Shown here: one piece after another, positions 37,259 to 40,328 of the stretch
Numbering within the stretch: position 1 is the first letter of the stretch
Layout of the letters: each line of letters begins with the position of its first letter
DNA from: DASZHA01 sp049644325
Lineage (GTDB): Bacteria; Chloroflexota; Dormibacteria; DASZGP01
Assembly (NCBI GenBank): GCA_049644325.1
Contig: JBARRR010000007.1
Span: forward strand, 1 to 40,328
DNA: 40,328 nucleotides
Reading direction: 5' to 3'
The notes under the pieces: generated by a model
Told to the model about the DNA's origin: nothing
The model's database searches: none
What the model saw: the letters and a program-made list of their open reading frames with translations, nothing else
Made by a program: the position numbers and the translations under genes

Positions 37259-39468
37259 GAGGCGGCGGCGGCCCGGGCCAGCACCGGGCGGAGGCGCTGT
37301 CGTGAGTCGACCGACACCAGCGCCTGGACCACGGCGGGGTCGAAGTGCGTCCCCGAGAAGCGGCGCAGCTCGCCCAGGCTCCACTCGATGGGCCGCGCCT
37401 CGCGGTGCATCCGCGCCGTGGTCATGGCGTCGAAGGCGTCGGCGACCTTGATGATGCGGGCGGCCAGCGGGATCTGCTCGCCGGCGATGCCGTCGGGGTA
37501 GCCGCTGCCGTCGAAGTTCTCGTGGTGGTGAAGGATGGTGGTCGCCACCGGCGCCAGGAAGGGGACACCCGAGACCATGCGGAAGCCGACGGAGGTGTGG
37601 GCTTCGAGCTGGCGCCGTTCGTCCGTGGTCAGCGGGGTGGACTTGCGCACGACCAGGTCCGAGGAGGCGATCCGGCCGACATCGTGGAGCAGCGCGCCCA
37701 GGGTGAGGGCCTCGATCTCGCTGGTTGTCAGCTCCATCTCGTGGGCGATCATCTCGGCGTACTCGGCGACCCGGCGTGAGTGGCCGGCGGTGTACGGGTC
37801 GCGGGCGTCGATGGCGGCGGAGAGTGCCTCCACCGTGGCGCGGTTGGCGTTGTGGACGACGGCGTCGAGGCGCTCGAAGTCCTCGACCAGGTGCCGCAGC
37901 GGCTCCGCCGAGCCGAAGGCGATCGCCCGGTTGCGCCCCAGCGACTTGGCCAGGTACATCGCCTGGTCGGCGCGCTGCAGGACGAGGTCCGGCGAGCTGC
38001 CGTCTTCGGGATAGCTGGCCACCCCGGCGCTGACCGTGAGCCCGCCGGAGATGCCGCGTCGCAGCTCGCTGCCGGCGGCGCGACGACCCAGCCGCAGCTC
38101 TTCGACCGCCCGCCGCACCTTCTCGGCCGCCTCGGTGGCGCCCGCCTTGTCAGTGTCCGGCAGCAGCACTACGAACTCCTCGCCGCCATAGCGCACGGGG
38201 AGGTCGATGGAGCGGACGTTGCGCGACAGCAGCCCGGCGAAAGCCTTGAGGACCTCGTCGCCGACGGCGTGGCCGTGCTCGTCGTTGATCGCCTTGAATC
38301 GGTCGAGGTCGAGGTTGATGATCGAGAGCGGCTTGCGCGCCCGCTCGGCGCGGCGGAACTCGCGCTCCAGGAGATCGTGGAAGAAGCGCCGGTTGGGCAG
38401 CCCGGTGAGGTCGTCATGGAGCGACTGGCGCTCGGTGCGCTCGAGGAAGCGTACGACCATGTACAGCAGGAGCCCGATCGGCACCGCCGCCGCCAGGAAG
38501 TAGAGGACGGTGGTGAATGTGGATGCGTGCAGCGGCGCCAGGAAGGCCACTTCGTCCTGCATCACCGCCACCCGCCAGGGGCGCTCGCCGAGCCGGCTGT
38601 AGCCGACCTCGGCCGCCCGCCCGATGACGGGGAACTGGAACTGGCCCACGCCCTGGGACGGTGAGGCCGTCAGCTGCGTCGACAGGTCGGTCATGCCCAG
38701 GGGGTCGAGTTGCTCGGCGCCGTAGGCGCCGGTGAGCTTGAGATGCGTCTGGTTTGCCGGGTCGGCGTCGCCGAGAGTGTGGTACAGGACCTTGTCGGGC
38801 CGGGGGCCGTTGTAGCCGATCACAACGCCGCTTCCGTCGATCAGCATGCCGAAACGGTCCGGGCCCAACCGAGTGGGGTTGGAGAAGCCTTCCATCGCCG
38901 AGGCGTCGGCGGCGATGACCAGCCGCCCGGTGCCGTCTCCTACGGGCGCGTAGACGACGCTGGTGGCGGGCAGCCCCTGGCCCGCCACCGGGTCACTGAC
39001 GCCGGTCGCTCCCGGCGGCGCCAGGAACTGGAGCCGGGCCGGCGCCAGCGTGGCGTTGGTGTACGCGGCGGGGTCCGTACTGCCCAGGACCTGCCCGGAG
39101 TTGTCGACCAGGGCGATGGCCCTGAAGTCTGGGTCGAGCATCAGGCCGCGGGTCAGGGTGGACATCGCGTCGCCGTCGACCCTGCCAGCGCCCAGCGCAG
39201 CGGCCAGCCGGGGATCGCTGCTCAGCTGCACGGCGGCGCGGCGCCAGCCCACCATCCGGTCCTCGATCTCCGCCGCCTGTTCGGCGGACTGCTGCTTGAG
39301 CGTGGTCCGCAGCAGCTCGCGGCCGTTGTTGGTGTTGGCGCGGTCGAAGAGCACGGTGAGGAACATCAGCGGGACCATGGTCGTCAGCACCGACAAGATC
39401 AAGATCTTGGTCGAAAGCCGGGCGGATTCGAAACGCGCGGTGAGATCGCGAACAATACGGAGGAGCAT
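37255..39468 (-). CDS. Membrane dCache-GGDEF-HD-GYP cyclic di-GMP protein
   Basis: A 737-residue sensor. It has a first transmembrane segment at about 20-42, an extracellular dCache-like sensor at about 45-320 (VDNSGQVLGSTDP, GMLIDGSGVVIGYNG), a second transmembrane segment at about 325-346, then GGDEF at about 355-510 and HD-GYP at about 545-725. The cyclase signature is RYGGEEF and the I-site RSID is intact. The phosphodiesterase domain has HDVGR and HHENFDGSGYPDG. Both halves look active, so the protein could switch between making and breaking cyclic di-GMP in response to an external ligand. It shares 4 bases with the convergent amidase. A clear promoter was not found. Confidence 0.93.
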   Translation of the reverse strand: MLLRIVRDLTARFESARLSTKILILSVLTTMVPLMFLTVLFDRANTNNGRELLRTTLKQQSAEQAAEIEDRMVGWRRAAVQLSSDPRLAAALGAGRVDGDAMSTLTRGLMLDPDFRAIALVDNSGQVLGSTDPAAYTNATLAPARLQFLAPPGATGVSDPVAGQGLPATSVVYAPVGDGTGRLVIAADASAMEGFSNPTRLGPDRFGMLIDGSGVVIGYNGPRPDKVLYHTLGDADPANQTHLKLTGAYGAEQLDPLGMTDLSTQLTASPSQGVGQFQFPVIGRAAEVGYSRLGERPWRVAVMQDEVAFLAPLHASTFTTVLYFLAAAVPIGLLLYMVVRFLERTERQSLHDDLTGLPNRRFFHDLLEREFRRAERARKPLSIINLDLDRFKAINDEHGHAVGDEVLKAFAGLLSRNVRSIDLPVRYGGEEFVVLLPDTDKAGATEAAEKVRRAVEELRLGRRAAGSELRRGISGGLTVSAGVASYPEDGSSPDLVLQRADQAMYLAKSLGRNRAIAFGSAEPLRHLVEDFERLDAVVHNANRATVEALSAAIDARDPYTAGHSRRVAEYAEMIAHEMELTTSEIEALTLGALLHDVGRIASSDLVVRKSTPLTTDERRQLEAHTSVGFRMVSGVPFLAPVATTILHHHENFDGSGYPDGIAGEQIPLAARIIKVADAFDAMTTARMHREARPIEWSLGELRRFSGTHFDPAVVQALVSVDSRQRLRPVLARAAAAS

Positions 39469-39573
39469 TCGAAGTCATTAACGCTGACGCTCGCAAAACG
39501 TCCTACGCATCCGTCCAGCCGCTACAGATATGGCACACCTCGTGACGCGGCGTCCCTCGGCTGCGGGGCGCGT

Positions 39574-39579
39574 TAGGCT
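39574..39579 (+). promoter_or_regulatory. Candidate -10 hexamer TAGGCT before the MetF gene
   Basis: TAGGCT lies 6 bases before ATG 39586, with no ribosome binding site between, consistent with a leaderless mRNA. Confidence 0.35.
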
Positions 39580-39585
39580 CATCCG

Positions 39586-40328
39586 ATGCGCATAGTGGAT
39601 CGGTTGGCCAGCGGCGACTCCTGCTTCTCCTTCGAGTTCTTCCCGCCCAAGACCGAGGAGGGCGTGCTCTCGCTCTTCCGCACGATTACCGAGCTCGGTC
39701 CGCTGAACCCCGGGTACGTTTCCTGCACCTACCCCGGAAGCTCAACTCCCGACCCTGACCCTGACACCGTCCGCCGCCGGCGGCTGACCCTGGAGCTGAC
39801 CCGCCGAATTAGAGACGAGGCCGGCATTGAGGCGATGGCCCACATCACGTGCAGCGCCCATACCCGCGAGGAGCTGATCGTGATTCTCGACCAGCTGGCA
39901 GAGGAGGGGGCCGACAACGTTCTCGCCCTCCGCGGCGACCCCCCCGCCGGGGGCGGCGGCTTCATCACCAAGGAGGGCGGGTTCTCCCACGGGGTGGAGC
40001 TGATCGAGCTGATCCGGGAGCGCGGCTACCCGTTCTGCGTCGGCGCTGCCTGCTACCCGGAGACGCACCAGGAGAGCACCGACGCGGCCAGCGACCTGGC
40101 CCACCTCAAGGCCAAGGTCGACGCCGGCGCCGACTTCCTGATCACCCAGCTCTTCCACGACAACAGCAAGTGGTTCGCCTTCATCGGCCGGGTCCGCGAG
40201 GCGGGCATCACCCTGCCGGTGATCCCGGGCCTGATGCCGATCATCAACCGTGATGGCATCGTCCGGATGGCCGAGCTCTCGGGGGCGACCCTCCCCGAGG
40301 CGCTGCGGGCGGAGCTGGACCAGCAGGG
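39586..40328 (+). CDS. metF: Methylenetetrahydrofolate reductase, N-terminal part (3' end outside window)
   Basis: The frame runs from ATG 39586 to the window end, 247 codons, with no stop, so it is incomplete. It opens with FSFEFFPPKTEEG, the MetF start, and continues with MAHITCSAHTREEL, NVLALRGDPP, DFLITQLFHDN and VIPGLMPI. The family reduces methylene-THF to methyl-THF with NAD(P)H and FAD for methionine synthesis. The region normally reading YGAGGSTR is TYPGSSTPD here, one residue shorter, within an Asp/Pro-rich patch; the FAD-contacting ends are otherwise kept. A frameshift was considered and not supported. It follows the divergent cyclic di-GMP gene across 117 bases. Confidence 0.9.
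   Translation, partial: MRIVDRLASGDSCFSFEFFPPKTEEGVLSLFRTITELGPLNPGYVSCTYPGSSTPDPDPDTVRRRRLTLELTRRIRDEAGIEAMAHITCSAHTREELIVILDQLAEEGADNVLALRGDPPAGGGGFITKEGGFSHGVELIELIRERGYPFCVGAACYPETHQESTDAASDLAHLKAKVDAGADFLITQLFHDNSKWFAFIGRVREAGITLPVIPGLMPIINRDGIVRMAELSGATLPEALRAELDQQ

Noticed and set aside
39700..39790. Possible frameshift in the MetF-like gene where YGAGGSTR is expected
   Set aside because: The flanking conserved blocks are in one frame and other frames hit stops; known MetF proteins vary here, so a small change is more likely.
1..40328. Mobile element, prophage, toxin-antitoxin or defence island
   Set aside because: No transposase, integrase, terminal repeats, phage genes or defence-type nuclease was seen; composition and gene order look like ordinary chromosome.

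Overview
The window is about two-thirds GC, has short intergenic gaps and many GTG starts, and contains no rRNA, tRNA, CRISPR, transposase or phage genes. The gene content fits a high-GC, single-membrane-type soil bacterium of the Actinobacteria or Chloroflexota/Dormibacterota kind: a sterol-type acyl-CoA synthetase, a KstR-like TetR regulator, an F420-type split-barrel protein, a GT87 glycosyltransferase and LPXTA-like surface-anchor tails. The phylum cannot be fixed from the sequence alone. It reads as ordinary chromosome.

Layout. 1-4243 (+): acyl-CoA dehydrogenase-like subunit, acyl-CoA synthetase, zinc alcohol dehydrogenase and a TetR regulator, a lipid or sterol side-chain catabolic cluster. 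8467-4251 (-): a tight six-gene operon of PocR-GAF-GGDEF cyclase, glutamate formimidoyltransferase (apparently with a CTG start), histidine phosphatase, small membrane protein, Cys-rich zinc-ribbon protein and pterin carbinolamine dehydratase. 8526-13138 (+): MFS transporter, small lipoprotein, AAA ATPase with winged-helix front, MmgE/PrpD enzyme. 15326-13120 (-): Pro/Ala-rich membrane protein, lipid kinase and an F420-type split-barrel protein. 15389-20971 (+): thioesterase, CapA-like protein, then two tandem paralogous secreted beta-helix proteins with sortase-like C-termini.

22103-20958 (-): double-hotdog thioesterase, divergent from a second acyl-CoA synthetase that leads a plus-strand run (hypothetical, DinB, CocE-type hydrolase) to 26560. 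27398-26574 (-): alpha/beta hydrolase, divergent from a coupled GH5 glycosidase and GT87 glycosyltransferase (27448-30170). 30171-30516 is the only gap above 300 bases; it holds terminators and a candidate structured RNA on the minus strand. 33891-30517 (-): complete quaternary-amine/osmoprotectant ABC importer. 34038-37258 (+): EamA transporter, Lgt homologue and amidase. 39468-37255 (-): dCache-GGDEF-HD-GYP protein. The window ends inside a MetF-like gene.

Themes. Acyl-CoA chemistry recurs (dehydrogenase, two synthetases, two thioesterases, MmgE/PrpD), as does cyclic-di-GMP signalling (two proteins). Surface glycoconjugate and envelope functions include CapA, the beta-helix pair, GH5/GT87, lipid kinase and Lgt. 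Many first-in-operon genes carry a TANNNT-like hexamer 6-9 bases before the start codon, which suggests widespread leaderless transcription. The strongest candidates for something undescribed are the beta-helix pair with LPN[T/S]A tails, the structured RNA locus at about 30195-30402, and the genes whose conserved N-terminus lies upstream of any standard start codon.
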